This document shows positions 32,641 through 43,789 of a stretch of DNA of 64,000 nucleotides, in pieces (positions within the stretch are counted from its first letter, which is position 1; each line of letters opens with the position of its first letter). The notes beneath the pieces are model-generated. The model did no database searches. It was given only the letters and a program-made list of their open reading frames with translations, and had not been told where the DNA came from. The stretch is from Molossus alvarezi (Eukaryota; Chordata; Mammalia; Chiroptera; Molossidae), in assembly GCA_037176705.1 (NCBI GenBank), contig CM073894.1, positions 30,401,501-30,465,500 of the forward strand, read 5' to 3'. The position numbers were made by a program, and so were the translations under genes.

Positions 32641-34724
32641 CAACAAATTCATTATATTTTTCAGCTATTCAAGTATTGAATATTTATTTACTTCAAAATA
32701 TGTACTGTTTTGGGGCTTACTGAAACCTATCTATCATATACACATCCCATCCTTTATCCTTTCTCTCTTACCCATCTTTTAGGTAAGAATTTAGATATTT
32801 CTAAAGCCAGAACTCCAGTTCTCTTTGATGCTCCTCTTCCATTATCATGTTCTTTACCTTTGTTTTCATAAGGTATGATATAATAGCTTACCTGTTTGTA
32901 TGCCCGACTATATATCTTTCCCACAAGGGCAGGGATCATGATGGTTTTGTCAGTCTTTCATTTTAACCATCTATCTCCGTTTATGGTTTACAAAGTGATG
33001 TTATTCAACATTCTTGAGCTGACAGATTTAAAGCAGCACTCTTGCTTTAGATTGGGCAATTTGGAAATTTCTGGTAAACGTATGAATTATGGTATAAGGA
33101 GTGGTAAAAGGAAGCCAGAAAACTGAAGAGTAAATTTGTAGAAAGAATAGAAGCTGTCCCCTTTCAGTTTATATGGCCTGAGGCGTGAATCAAGGATGAT
33201 TTTCGGGCACCAAATGTTTATAGTTAGGCAAGGAGGGAGTGGGCCAGTGGCCTTGCAAGAGATGCTTTTCTCATTTTCTGTCTCAATACACAAAAGGACC
33301 CTAAGTACATGTGTTTATACTTATTAAAAACCAATATCAAGCCCCTGGAATCAATCACTCCGGCACCACTTACTTTGAAAACACAATTCATAATTCACAG
33401 GTTTTTCTCATAGAGTCATTTAAATTATTTTCTAGTAAATATTCACTTTCTCCTTATCCCTACTCCCAACTTAGTTCTATGGTCTCCTGGTAGTCAGAAT
33501 GTACTTTCCCACTCCTTGACTTGTTTTGACAAATTAGATATCAGAGGAGAGCATGTTGTGATCCTTGAAATATGCCTACATTGTCAGGCTTGTGGTTTCA
33601 CACTCTTGTATTTCAGTGTGAGAAGAACATGCCTTAAATATGAATTACTTCTGCAGGTCCAAAGATAAAGAGATATGTGGAGATCTGAATCCAACCCAGA
33701 TACATAAGCCAAGTCCAACTGAGTCTAACTGAAATCAGCCCAGTTTTACAGGCCTGAAGATTGTGACTGAGAAATAAGTCATCGGGTGTGAATGGTTTTA
33801 AAATACAATTATTGTGAAAAGAACTAACTGGTAGAGAACTATCTTTTTCCCTTTTCTCCTCCAAAATTTTGAGAAGAATTGGGACCTGGTCATGGAAGTT
33901 TTACTTCTATATCCCTACTAAAAATACTAGAAGTTTTACTGTCCCTAATACTAAATCACTGAAGAATGGGGAAAAGTTGGCTTAAATCAACTAGTACGTC
34001 TATTAATTCTTACAAAACCCTCTTCGATAGCTCTTCTGTGAAATTGTTACAGTCTACATATACATTAAAGTGGTCAATGAGGTTTACACTTCAAATACAA
34101 AAATCAATTTTTTCTAGTTGTGACCCAAACCTACACGTGTCCTTTGGAACTGGGGATCGGCAGCATGAAGCCACTCAGCTGGAGCTTACAAATGTTATCA
34201 GCTCCTGAGGCTGCTGGCCGCACTCTGGAGGACCAGGAATCTTTCAGGCTAGTAGAGACTGCATGGGAAATGGAAAGGTAAAGACTAAATTTTTCTTGAA
34301 CATGGTACTGTCTCTGTGAGAGCAGCCTATCATTTATTTCCTCAAACATTCAGTAGAAGGTTTTTGCAGCTGAGGTACTTTTGGCCTCACCGAGCAGGAT
34401 GTTCTTTTCTTCTATCTGCTGCCAGAGGGACTGGAGGAGCCATCGTCTTAAAAGAAGAGTAAACATCATTTATTTAGTTAAATGGAGTGGGAACTCAAGT
34501 TGCTATATTAAATAAGGAGCCAAAATAGACACACACACACACGTATGCATAGATCCAGACTTGCAAAAAACCACACACAGTCATTATTGGCTCTCTCTCC
34601 AGTCTATGGGAACTCAAAAAGCAAATTCACAATTTTATCATTTTTTTTTTTTTTACTGTATAAAGCACAACTTATTGGAATTTACTCATGTGATTACTGT
34701 ATTAAAAATGTATATAGCTCTTAT
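32641..34724. other. Mostly unrecognised intergenic sequence
   Basis: A stretch near 32880-32990 (CCACAAGGGCAGGGATCATG) resembles an L2 or MIR 3' fragment but is too short to call. A short (CA)n lies at 34529-34542. No gene found. Confidence 0.35.
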
Positions 34725-34905
34725 GTGAGATATTGTTCTAAGTATTTCATTAATATTAATTCACATTATTTTTAAAGTAAACTACAAGGGAAGTAATTTT
34801 ACTTTCTTCATAAGACCCCTAGTATAGCTACAGCAGAGAACTTAAGTGATTTTCCCATCACACAATAAGTAATAGAAGTGAGATTTGATTCCAGAATCCA
34901 TGTTC
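34725..34905 (-). mobile_element. MIR: MIR-like SINE, antisense
   Basis: GTAAACTACAAGGGAAGTAA, AGAACTTAAGTGATTTTCCC, ATCACACAATAAGTAATAGA and GTGAGATTTGATTCCAGAAT follow the antisense MIR core. Confidence 0.6.
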
Positions 34906-35609
34906 AAAAAAATGAAAATATTTGGCATATTAAATCAATGCAAAAATGAGACTGGCTGCAATTTTAAAATTATGTCAAATCTTATCGGGTATAAAACTAG
35001 TAAAAACAATTAAAAAGCTAGGTTCTTTTACTCATCTACCCATTATTTATTCTGTTTTATTTAAGTCTAATTATGAAAACCCTTTACCTTTTACTGTGCA
35101 GATCTTATTTAATTAACTGTAATGTATATTCATTGCATATATAGAGTAAGTTCCATTTGAGGTATCAACTGGGGATATGGGAGGGGAAGAAAACAGAAAA
35201 AAACTGACCAAGAAAAATAAATTATATAATGGTTATTTTCAAAACAGACCAATTTTTTCAGGTACTATAAAGTCAAAGGGAAGGAAGAGACAAGATAGTT
35301 ATTGCTAAAGCCTATCATTATCATCAGATCATTATTGTATCTCTATCTAAAGAAGTGCATCCTGTAAGAAATATATTTATAAGTCATCAAGTGTTCAGAT
35401 GCTTTAATTCATCATATGAATATCACATGATGTTGAGTCCAAAGATCAAGTCCACGGGTTTGGGTGTTCCAGAAGTGTTTACCTCTTTGAGGTCTCATCT
35501 CTCATGCCACAGTAGATTAGTTATGCCACTGCAGTAGCTCTCTCCTCCAGTATTGACCAAAGGCATTAATCAATTTTTTGTATTTGGTATTGAGGACTAT
35601 TTCCAGCAT
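34906..35609. other. Unrecognised intergenic sequence
   Basis: No recognisable feature. Confidence 0.35.
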
Positions 35610-35790
35610 ATTGCCTATGTTCACTCAGTCTTCAAAATAGCCCAACAAAGTAAATGCTGCTGTTATTGTTCCCATTTTACAGATAAGAAAGTTGAGGCCA
35701 CATAGAGGTTAACATGATACTACAGTTAGTAAAGGATACATACCTAGGTAATCTTATTGTAAAAGCTGTGCTCTTACCATCATGCTGCCT
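35610..35790 (-). mobile_element. MIR: MIR SINE, antisense, good copy
   Basis: CCCATTTTACAGATAAGAAA, GTTGAGGCCACATAGAGGTT, TACAGTTAGTAAAGGATACA and GCTGTGCTCTTACCATCATG match the antisense MIR core and tRNA-related head in order. Confidence 0.82.
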
Positions 35791-37768
35791 CTGTTTCTTG
35801 CCAGAGAAAACTTCACGTTTTCAGTATCATTGCTTTAAAAATTTGACCAAGAGACATCTGTTGAATGCATATTTCATTAGAGAGGATGCATGAGACATGT
35901 GATGTGTTATGGTGGAGAAATGACTGACTTGGGAAAAGTAAACCTGGGTAGCCAAAATAATGCATCAAGGCAGCAAAATCAAATGAGAAGCACTGATAAA
36001 GGTAACTCTTCCTATCCTGTAATTACTTCCGTAATTGGCCTCAACACTGATTGAAATTCTTCCAGGATACAGACTTTGGCCCTCTCAGGTCCTGTGCTAA
36101 ACCCCAGCTAGCCTAGTAGTTGGCCACAGCTTCATCTCTATAACCAACTGGGGGAAGACTTGAGTTTTCAGCCCTAAGAATATTAGTTGTATGTATGGTG
36201 AATGTCAGTCAGTCGAGCTGGATCTTCACCTGACACCACTCTTCCCTACTAAGATCACACATTTTTTATGATTGCATTTGCCTGATTGCCAAACACATTC
36301 CAGCAACCTTGTCCCCATGGACAGGAAGCATCACTCTGAGCACTTTCTTACTGGTCCAGACACCTTTCAAAAAGTCACACAGCCTGTTTCTGCTGTCTCA
36401 CCTCTTCCCAGTTTATAGTTACTAGGAATCCAATCTTCCTTCAAACTAATCTCCTCAAAACATAGTCTACCTCACATTAAAAGTTTTGAGCATTTCTATT
36501 ACTTAAAAAATTTCTTGTCCAACCTACCAGATCATCTCCCTTGAAAAAGAGACCATGTAGAATGTTACTAGGTTCTCTAAGGATAGCTGAGATTCATCAC
36601 AGGGAATAGCCATAGGGCTGACCTATCCTCTGGCTCCTGATGGTTTCTTTTATTCTCATTTTCTGTGTCTCCTCTGGTCCTTTATTTGGGTCCCCAAGTA
36701 CCTTGAGTGCCAAGCCCACACAGGTTGTGACAGGCTTTACTTCTTTCTCTAACTGGAAACAAAGAAAATCTACACTGAAGGAAACCTTTCAAGTTGAACT
36801 TCTGTCAAGCAATTGGGGGAGCATGTGGTTTTGTGGTAAGATTTGTCAGGGTGAGTTGTGGAAGTGGCTAAGTGTTGCGAGTGGTAAATGACTGGTTCTG
36901 TGCTCAGAGCTGTGTGAAGGGTGCTCTACTTTTTACCCATCTGTTTCTGATCTCCTCTGAAGCTTAGAAAAAGTCCCTCATTTTTTGACTCAACAATATC
37001 ACAAGCTATTTATTAAAAATTATTGTTACACGTGGAATAAAACTACCATGTGCTGCTACTATAAACTACAGTTTTCTGATGAAAAATTATTTTGAAGAAA
37101 ACTCATTTACTTGATTAGCACAAGACTTTAGTAGAGGATCTCAATGTAATTATCCTCTCTTATCAATTAATTCAATAAATATGAACCAGGCTGTGTACAT
37201 CATCTAATCAGAGGCCCCAAAATAAGCAATTACATATCAGTTCTCAGATGACCAGGTTAAATCACACATAACAGACAAAAAATAAAAACCTATGACAGAG
37301 AGTCTTGCAAATTGGAAGAAGTAAAAAGAAATTTAATGTGGCTCAAGCAAGGTGGGAGAGAGACAAGCAATGACAGAGAGAGAATGCAAGAGCGTGTGAA
37401 TGTGAACTGGAGACATTTTCCTAGTCCATGAGAAATTATTTAAAAGTTTTAAGCAGTAGCATGACAATCAGGATTTTACTTTTAAATAATTATGCTAATT
37501 TTAGTAAGGAAAAAAAGGAGTAACAATGATAAAGATGTAGTGACTTTGAGCAGACTGGGGACAGATAGAGAGAGAATTGAATGAAGAGACTAGGGAAATT
37601 GGACAGAATTGACATTGTTCATAAGGTTAAGTCTTTTAAATATAATAGATCCTCTAATGATCTGAGCAAACATACCTTACCAATTTCAGATGAAACCAGT
37701 CTGCGCCTCTACTCATTATGTTCCAACCACAATGACCTGCTTTCAATTCCTCAACCTCAAAACTCCCT
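35791..37768. other. Unrecognised intergenic sequence
   Basis: About 2 kb with no repeat or gene I can name. ORFs up to 83 codons have no features. Confidence 0.4.
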
Positions 37769-37818
37769 CGTGCGCGTGCGCGCTCTCTCTCTCCGTCTCT
37801 CTCTCTCTCTCTCTCTCG
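37769..37818 (+). repeat. Alternating CG/TG block followed by (TC)n
   Basis: CGTGCGCGTGCGCGC (37769-37783) is a strict pyrimidine-purine alternation, followed by about 34 bases of (TC)n with a CCG interruption. The ORFs across it on both strands are low-complexity translation. Confidence 0.85.
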
Positions 37819-38004
37819 GTTATTTTCATATACATTCTCTGTGTCTAGAACAATCTTTTTGCCCTGTCCCTCCAATTTACAATTTTCCCTCAAGAAAGCT
37901 TGTTGTGAATCCCTAATCTAGATCAGATAGCTCCACTGCACATTGATGATTTTGTGTGTGTGAGCCACTCTTGAGTACTTTGGTATCAGGAAAAATAGTC
38001 TCTC

Positions 38005-38112
38005 TTCCGTCACAGTCAAGTCCTTTTCTACCTCAGTCTTTTCCATGTTCTCAATGCCAGGAGACTGCCTACACAGAGTAGCCACTCAATATGTGTTTGT
38101 TAAAGAAATAAG
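38005..38112 (+). mobile_element. L2/MIR-type 3' end fragment
   Basis: GACTGCCTACACAGAGTAGC then CACTCAATATGTGTTTGTTA resemble the GCCTGGCACATAGTAGG and CTCAATAAATGTTTGTTGAA end shared by L2 and MIR-class repeats. Confidence 0.45.
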
Positions 38113-38304
38113 CTGGCTCAGATGGTGAGTCTTTACTCATTTTATCCTAATAAATATGCTATTGTGAAATCAGTGTGACAAAAACATTATGTCTATTTGT
38201 ATTACTGCTGGACATGGATGCTTGATAACTATCTCTGCTTATAGGTGATGATCATAGGATTTAAATTGGTAGCACAGGCAACTTGGTCTAAATTCCAGTG
38301 GTTC

Positions 38305-38552
38305 CACCCTGACCAGTTTTGCTCAGTGGTTAGAGCGTCGGCCTGCAGACCAAAGAGGCCCTGGTTCAGTTCCCACTAAGGGCATGTACCTCGGTTGCGT
38401 TTTATCCCGGCCCTGGTTGGGGTGGTGTGGGTGGCAACCACTCGATGTGTGTCTCATGTCAATGTTTTTCTCTTCCTCCCCCTCTCCCTTCTGCTCTATC
38501 TCAAAATAAATGCAAAAATGTCCTTGGGTGAGAATAAAAATAATAATAAAAT
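38305..38552 (+). mobile_element. VES: VES-type SINE inserted at a hAT terminus
   Basis: CACCCTGACCAGTTTTGCTC head, CAGTGGTTAGAGCGTCGGCC, GGTTCAGTTCCCACTAAGG, CT-rich stretch, TCCTTGGGTGAGAA and an (AAT)n tail. AAATTCCAGTGGTTC is perfectly duplicated at 38290-38304 and 38553-38567. Confidence 0.95.
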
Positions 38553-38558
38553 AAATTC

Positions 38559-38735
38559 CAGTGGTTCTCAATCCTGGCTGCACAGTTGCATAACCTGGGG
38601 AGATTACAAGACTACTGATGCCCAGGTCTGACCCCAGAGCAATTTAATCACTCTCTCGGGGTAGAGGTAGGCATTGATGTTTTTAGATGATCGCCATAAT
38701 TCCACTGTGCCTAAGAGATTATTACTATTATGTAC
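38559..38735 (+). mobile_element. MER5B-like hAT-Charlie element
   Basis: CAGTGGTTCTCAATCCTGGC terminus, then ACCTGGGGAGATTACAAGAC, TACTGATGCCCAGGTCTGAC and CAGAGCAATTTAATCAC, ending near TTCCACTG. Layout matches MER5-group non-autonomous hAT elements. The VES target duplication repeated its terminus at 38296-38304. Confidence 0.75.
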
Positions 38736-40589
38736 TGTTTACTCAGCTATATCTGAGAAATTATTACAGAGGTACAGATCTAGGATCCAAATACATTGCT
38801 ATAACCTACTAAACTCACCAAAGCAGGGATTGTGTCATTATCAACTTCGAAATTCATTTGTTCAACCTTCCTCATATATTTATTGGGTATCTATAATGAA
38901 CCATTAATCTATTAGGTAATAAAGATGCAGACATTTTCAGGACTGAGGGTAACTAGAAATATTTTTTACTTGAGATAACATAACAGTGACTCCAGATCCA
39001 TAAGATGTCTAACTTATGTATGTGAAATCACTTGTTATCAACATTTTCATTGACTTGAGTTTGAAATCCCTTGTTTTTATGTTTTATCTTCTAGGCCAGT
39101 TAGTCTCAGGTTTATTTTTTTCTTCTTATATAGGCTTTTGCTATATATCTACCAGTATACTATCTTTTAAATGTTATTACATTACACACTATAAAATAAA
39201 AGAATGTCTACCAAGATTTATCAGTCTGCTTCTGTGACATTTTCCTTTATTCAAACTATAATGGAGGTTATAAATGAATTACTGAGAACAACTGTTATTT
39301 TATAGGAGAAAAAGTACCTTATTCTTTGGCACTGAAATTGTGTTCATAGAATGTGGAGATAGAAACACTGAGTTCTTTTGGTTGTTTGCTGACCAACCAG
39401 AACCCTTCTCTCTAGTGTCAATTTCTGCTCAATAAAAAAAAAAAAATTCCAGGGTTGTATCCATATACTTTGTTCATAAATCTTTGTTACTTTGTAAATG
39501 GATCTCAGGATGCATATTAGAAAATGGCAAATCCTTACAAGGATATTTGTCTCTGAAAATTTGATCCAATTATGGTCACTGCTGAGTATTATATCTAAAG
39601 CTTTGCATAAATTACCACAGCTTTTCGTTCTAAACCTCAGTTTACTAATCTATAAAAATCAATTAATAACTCATGTTTAATAAGACTCACATACATTTTT
39701 AAAATATAAAAATTTGAAGTATAGAGAAAAATTGCTTATAATTGTTTAGGTAGATCTATTTTTCTGTGGCTGTGGTATAATTACCCAAGTATGACAAGAG
39801 CATATGTATAACAGAAATATGACAATGAATAGCCTAAGTATTCATTACAAATATTTAGTGAACTATTTCTATGTATAAGACACTTGGTAAAAACTAGGGA
39901 CACAGCAGTCGCAGACATAATCCCTGACTCATGGACTTTATGTTAATATTGGATAGAAATCTATTAAGCTCTCTTTCCTATCAGCTTCAATGTCAACTAT
40001 TAGGTTTTTCTGTACTGTCTTTTTCAAGTCAAGATCAAATGGAGCAGCAGAGTCAGCTGGAATGTACTCTTCCTCTTTGCAGTTCTACCTCTTCTCAACA
40101 TAATAATCACTACCTACTTTTCAGAAAGATTTTAAACATTAATAAGACAATGTCTATGAGATGAACTCCTCTGAGAAAGCAGAATATGAATGCAAGAAAT
40201 TATAATTTATTGCTTCTCAAATGTTATATAAGATATTCAACTGGATATGTACTATTAATAAAAAAATAAGTTTTTCAATAAAGAGGAAGTCAGAATGGGG
40301 AAATGTTTGGGAATTTTTCATTACTTAAATATGGATATTCTAATTTTTAAAAGCTATTCTAGCTTCATGAGGTACTTTGTCAATTAAATTAGATGGAGCT
40401 TCTGGAAAGAGAATGAACTTTATGATGCATGTTGAGGCTTTAATGAGGGGGGAAAAAAATCCCAGAAAAGTGTTTTGAGGTGTCTGATAGTATTAAATCA
40501 AACCATATGTAATTTTTGAGGCAACTCTTTTATTCTATTAAACAGGCAATGTTATATAATTTGCTGTAGTTTGCAATTAATTGCCTTGA
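38736..40589. other. Mostly unrecognised sequence
   Basis: Two stretches, about 38850-38940 and 39835-39930 (AAATATTTAGTGAACTATTT, CTAGGGACACAGCAGTCG), resemble the 3' motif of old mammalian repeats that reads TATTTATTGAGCACCTACTA, but I cannot assign them. No gene found. Confidence 0.35.
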
Positions 40590-40782
40590 ACCCTGGCTAG
40601 CTGCGCAGCTGGTTGGCATGTCATTCCATACACCAAAAAGGGCCTGGTTTGATTCCTAGTCAGGGCTCATACCCAGTCGGGGTGTGTCTGGGAGGCAGCT
40701 GAATCAATGTCTGTCTGTCTGTCTCTCTCTCACACACACTCAATAATAAAAACAACCTTGGGTGAGGGTTAAAATGAAAACA
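40590..40782 (+). mobile_element. tRNA-derived SINE, divergent head with VES-like tail
   Basis: Head ACCCTGGCTAGCTGCGCAGC differs from both main families. B-box-like GGTTTGATTCCTAGTCAGG is kept, then a (CTGT)n/(CT)n stretch and ACCTTGGGTGAGGGTTAAAA. The tail is like the VES 3' end, so this may be a mosaic or an older relative. Confidence 0.8.
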
Positions 40783-41798
40783 CAAATGCCCTGAGTTTTA
40801 TTTTCATTAATTGAGAAAAATATTGAGCTGACCTGACACTATGTCATGAATAATTTGTATTAGTCATAAGAGATAACTAACTTAAAGTTACTTTTATTAC
40901 TTGATATAGCTTATCAAGATGTATTATGAAAATATCAATCTCTGAAAGATGATAGATAACTACTGGCTAGATCCTCAGCTGACATCACTCATGGATTTCA
41001 TTCCAACCTTATCTTAAAGTATAATACCAGTGAAGTCCACAGCAAGGAGAGGAGGTCTGCTTGGAAGAGAGGCTTCAGCAATCATCCTCTGCAATAAATT
41101 GACAGAAGTAGAAAATCCCTTTAAAATATTTATGAAATCAAGTTTCATAATTGGGAAAAGTCCACAGCTGAAATTCTTAACCATATCTAAACTTAGTAAT
41201 CAAGAAGAGTAGACAACCCAGTTTTATGAGAATTCCCATATCAGAGTGTGTCAGAATGGACTATATCAGAATTCTAATTGGCACACATATTCCACTCATA
41301 TGTATATTTTAAAACATTGATATCCCCAGAGCATGTAATAATTAGTCCAAAAGATTATTCAGATCATTTTCAAGAGCCTGTAGTGTTCTGAAGGGATCAT
41401 CGCCAAGAATAAGAACACAGACACATCATCTTTGATTCTTCTAGGATGCCTCATAAAGAAGAAAGATTAAGGAGTAAAAGAGTTTCCTAGAAAACAGATG
41501 AGAATTGTTCCACTGAATTATATAAACACAATAGTGTAAACATATTCTTATAAAAATGAATTATGCAATGATTCCAAATGTAGCATGAGATTACAAATAT
41601 AGCATGAGAATAAGGCATATATTAATTTCTGAATAAAAGAAAAGTGATGAAAGGATGCATATCCTTTGGCTTCTATTTTATAAAAGAAAAGAAGCTTAAA
41701 CTCTAAAGTTAAGAGGAGTTAGAGTAGTTCCTTTCATTATGAATAATCACTTAGCAAGTTACAATATTTCTTTATACACTTTTTAAACTATAGTCATC
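40783..41798. other. Unrecognised AT-rich sequence
   Basis: No recognisable feature. Confidence 0.35.
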
Positions 41799-42011
41799 TG
41801 CCTAGTCGGTGTGGCTCAGTGGATCGAGCATTGTTCCATGGACTGAGAGGTCCTGGTTCGATTCAAGGTCAGGGCACATGCCCAGGTTGCAGGCTCGAAC
41901 CCTAGTAAGAGGCATACAGGAGGCAGTTGATTGATGTTTCTCTCTCACATCAATGTTTTTCTCTTCTTCTCAAAAAAAAAAAAAATCAATAAAAACATTT
42001 AAAAAATAAAT
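41799..42011 (+). mobile_element. tRNA-derived SINE, 'GTGGCTCAGTGGATCGAGC' type
   Basis: TGCCTAGTCGGTGTGGCTCA head, B-box GGTTCGATTC (intact), CACATCAATGTTTTTCTC, an A run, then ATCAATAAAAACATTT. TATAGTCATC is duplicated at 41789-41798 and 42012-42021. The head is close to 56.5 kb, so these two may be one subfamily. Confidence 0.9.
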
Positions 42012-42084
42012 TATAGTCATCCATGGTCCTTATTAACTCGTTCACCTCTTTAATAACAATTGTCAAAATTAACTTATAACATGA

Positions 42085-42255
42085 AATAATTTCTTTAATT
42101 TGTAACAGCCATTTAGGATAGAAACAAATATTACCATTTTATAGGCAAGACAATCAAAAACTAAATAATTTCCCCATTGTTGACAGACTACAAATAGCAA
42201 ACTCAAATGTTCACACTTTTGTAATTCAACATCAAGTCTTGTACTTGTTGCTATC
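42085..42255 (-). mobile_element. MIR: MIR-like SINE, antisense
   Basis: AATATTACCATTTTATAGGC, AAGACAATCAAAAACTAAAT, AATTTCCCCATTGTTGACAG and AATAGCAAACTCAAATGTTC follow the antisense MIR core. Strongly diverged. Confidence 0.55.
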
Positions 42256-43162
42256 TTTCTTTCATATTCCATATCCACTTTTCACAGGATTTTTTATTGT
42301 AAGTACTTGGACAGACTTTCTTATTTTCTTATTCAATATCCAAAATTTTTCATCACTCAAAAATAAAAACTGCTGCATCTTACTCTACCACCTCATAGTA
42401 AGATCACCGTCTTCTCACTGATCTTCTCTGTCCCTTTTGCACATGATTATTAGCTTGAGATCAACCATCAATGTCCTGGTTTGAATTGTCACAATAGAGG
42501 TGTCTTCTGTAATTCTCCGTCCTCTTCTGTTATTTTTGCCATTTTAAAACATTCCATGGAAAAGGGAAAACCTTCACTGTATATACAGCATTCATCAATT
42601 TTGAGTCAATATTGTGCATATTTAGTTTTTGGTACCAGATTTTAAAGAGGAAAGGATAAGAATAACCAAACTCTGTCCTGAATAAGATATATAAGCTATT
42701 TAGAGAGCCAAGAACAATGTCACATGAAATTTATTATTATAGCCCTTAGAGCACCTAGGGTGATTTAACATCGGGAAGTGAATAGCATCTTGGTCTCTAT
42801 GCCAGATTCTGAGGAGTTCAATGGCATCCCCCCAAGTTCTGCAAATTCTCAGGTCCCTTGGTTCTCAAGATTTCCTTTTGATGGATTCCAGCTATTTAAA
42901 CTGTAAACTCTTGTTTTCACACACATGTCAATTCCCATGGCTTATTTCCCTTCTCTACTAAATACTGAAATCCAGACATGGGACTCAGCTCCTTTTGCTT
43001 CATTTTCTCTTTGTACAATTTACAAAAATCATTAGTATTTGGAGGAGTCTTTATTAAAGGTTTTGGAATATGGAGAGATAATTAAATCACAAAATGCTAA
43101 AAAAAATTAGTAAGTTATTCTTAAAAGTCTTTTGACCTCATCTCAACTCTACTGGCTATATT
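42256..43162. other. Unrecognised intergenic sequence
   Basis: No recognisable feature. Confidence 0.35.
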
Positions 43163-43177
43163 TCCTTGTAAGCTTTA

Positions 43178-43429
43178 ATTTTTTTTTTTTTTTATCCTCA
43201 CCCGAGGACATCCTTTCATTTTTTGTACAGACAGAGTGGGAGGGAGAGAGAGGCAGAGAGAGAGAAGGAAACATCGATGTGAAAGGGACACATCGAGCGG
43301 CTGCCACCCACACGACCAAGCAGGGCTGGGGACAAACTGCAACCGAGGTACATGCCCTTAGTGGGAACCGAACCTGGGTCTCTCCGGACCCCAGGCGGAC
43401 ACTAACCGCTGAGCCAAACTGGCCAGGGC
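43178..43429 (-). mobile_element. VES: VES-type SINE
   Basis: On minus: GCCCTGGCCAGTTTGGCTCA head, A and B boxes, (CT)n, TCCTCGGGTGAGGA and an A tail. TCCTTGTAAGCTTTA is perfectly duplicated at 43163-43177 and 43430-43444. It is the minus half of an inverted VES pair with 43497-43693. Confidence 0.95.
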
Positions 43430-43496
43430 TCCTTGTAAGCTTTAGATAGACTACAACATTGTTGCCATTTCTTGCTCCCTGGGTTAAATTCTGGCC

Positions 43497-43693
43497 AACG
43501 GCATGTACCTTGGTTGCGGTTTGTCCATGGCCCCAGTTGGGGTAGTGCAGGTGGCAACCAATCGATGTGTCTCTCTCACATCAATGTTTCTCTCTCCCTC
43601 CCTCTCTCCTCCTTCCCTCTCTCCCTCCCTCCCTTCTTCCTACTCTATCTGAAGATAAATGGAAAAATACCCTCAAGTGAGGATAAAAAAAAA
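43497..43693 (+). mobile_element. VES: VES-type SINE without promoter boxes
   Basis: The copy joins abruptly at AACGGCATGTACCTTGGTTG, so the tRNA-like head with A and B boxes is missing. Then GGTTGCGGTTTGTCC, ACCAATCGATGTGTCTC, a long CT-rich stretch, CCCTCAAGTGAGGA and an A tail. It is 5'-truncated or internally deleted. A CTGGCCA just before 43497 could be a leftover of the head. Confidence 0.88.
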
Positions 43694-43747
43694 ATTATGA
43701 GAGAGCAAAAGAGTTATGAAGTACAAGAGAAAAAACACAAAATCATG

Positions 43748-43789
43748 CCCCCCCATCATCATCATCATCATCACACACACACACACAAC
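43748..43789 (+). repeat. (CAT)n(CA)n compound microsatellite
   Basis: A C run, six CAT units and about eight CA units. It makes the His/Thr-rich part of a spurious ORF at 43472-43867. Confidence 0.88.

Noticed and set aside
37654..37893. Arg/Glu-rich minus ORF (nuclear-protein-like)
   Set aside because: Low-complexity translation of the (GA)n strand of the 37.78-kb tract.
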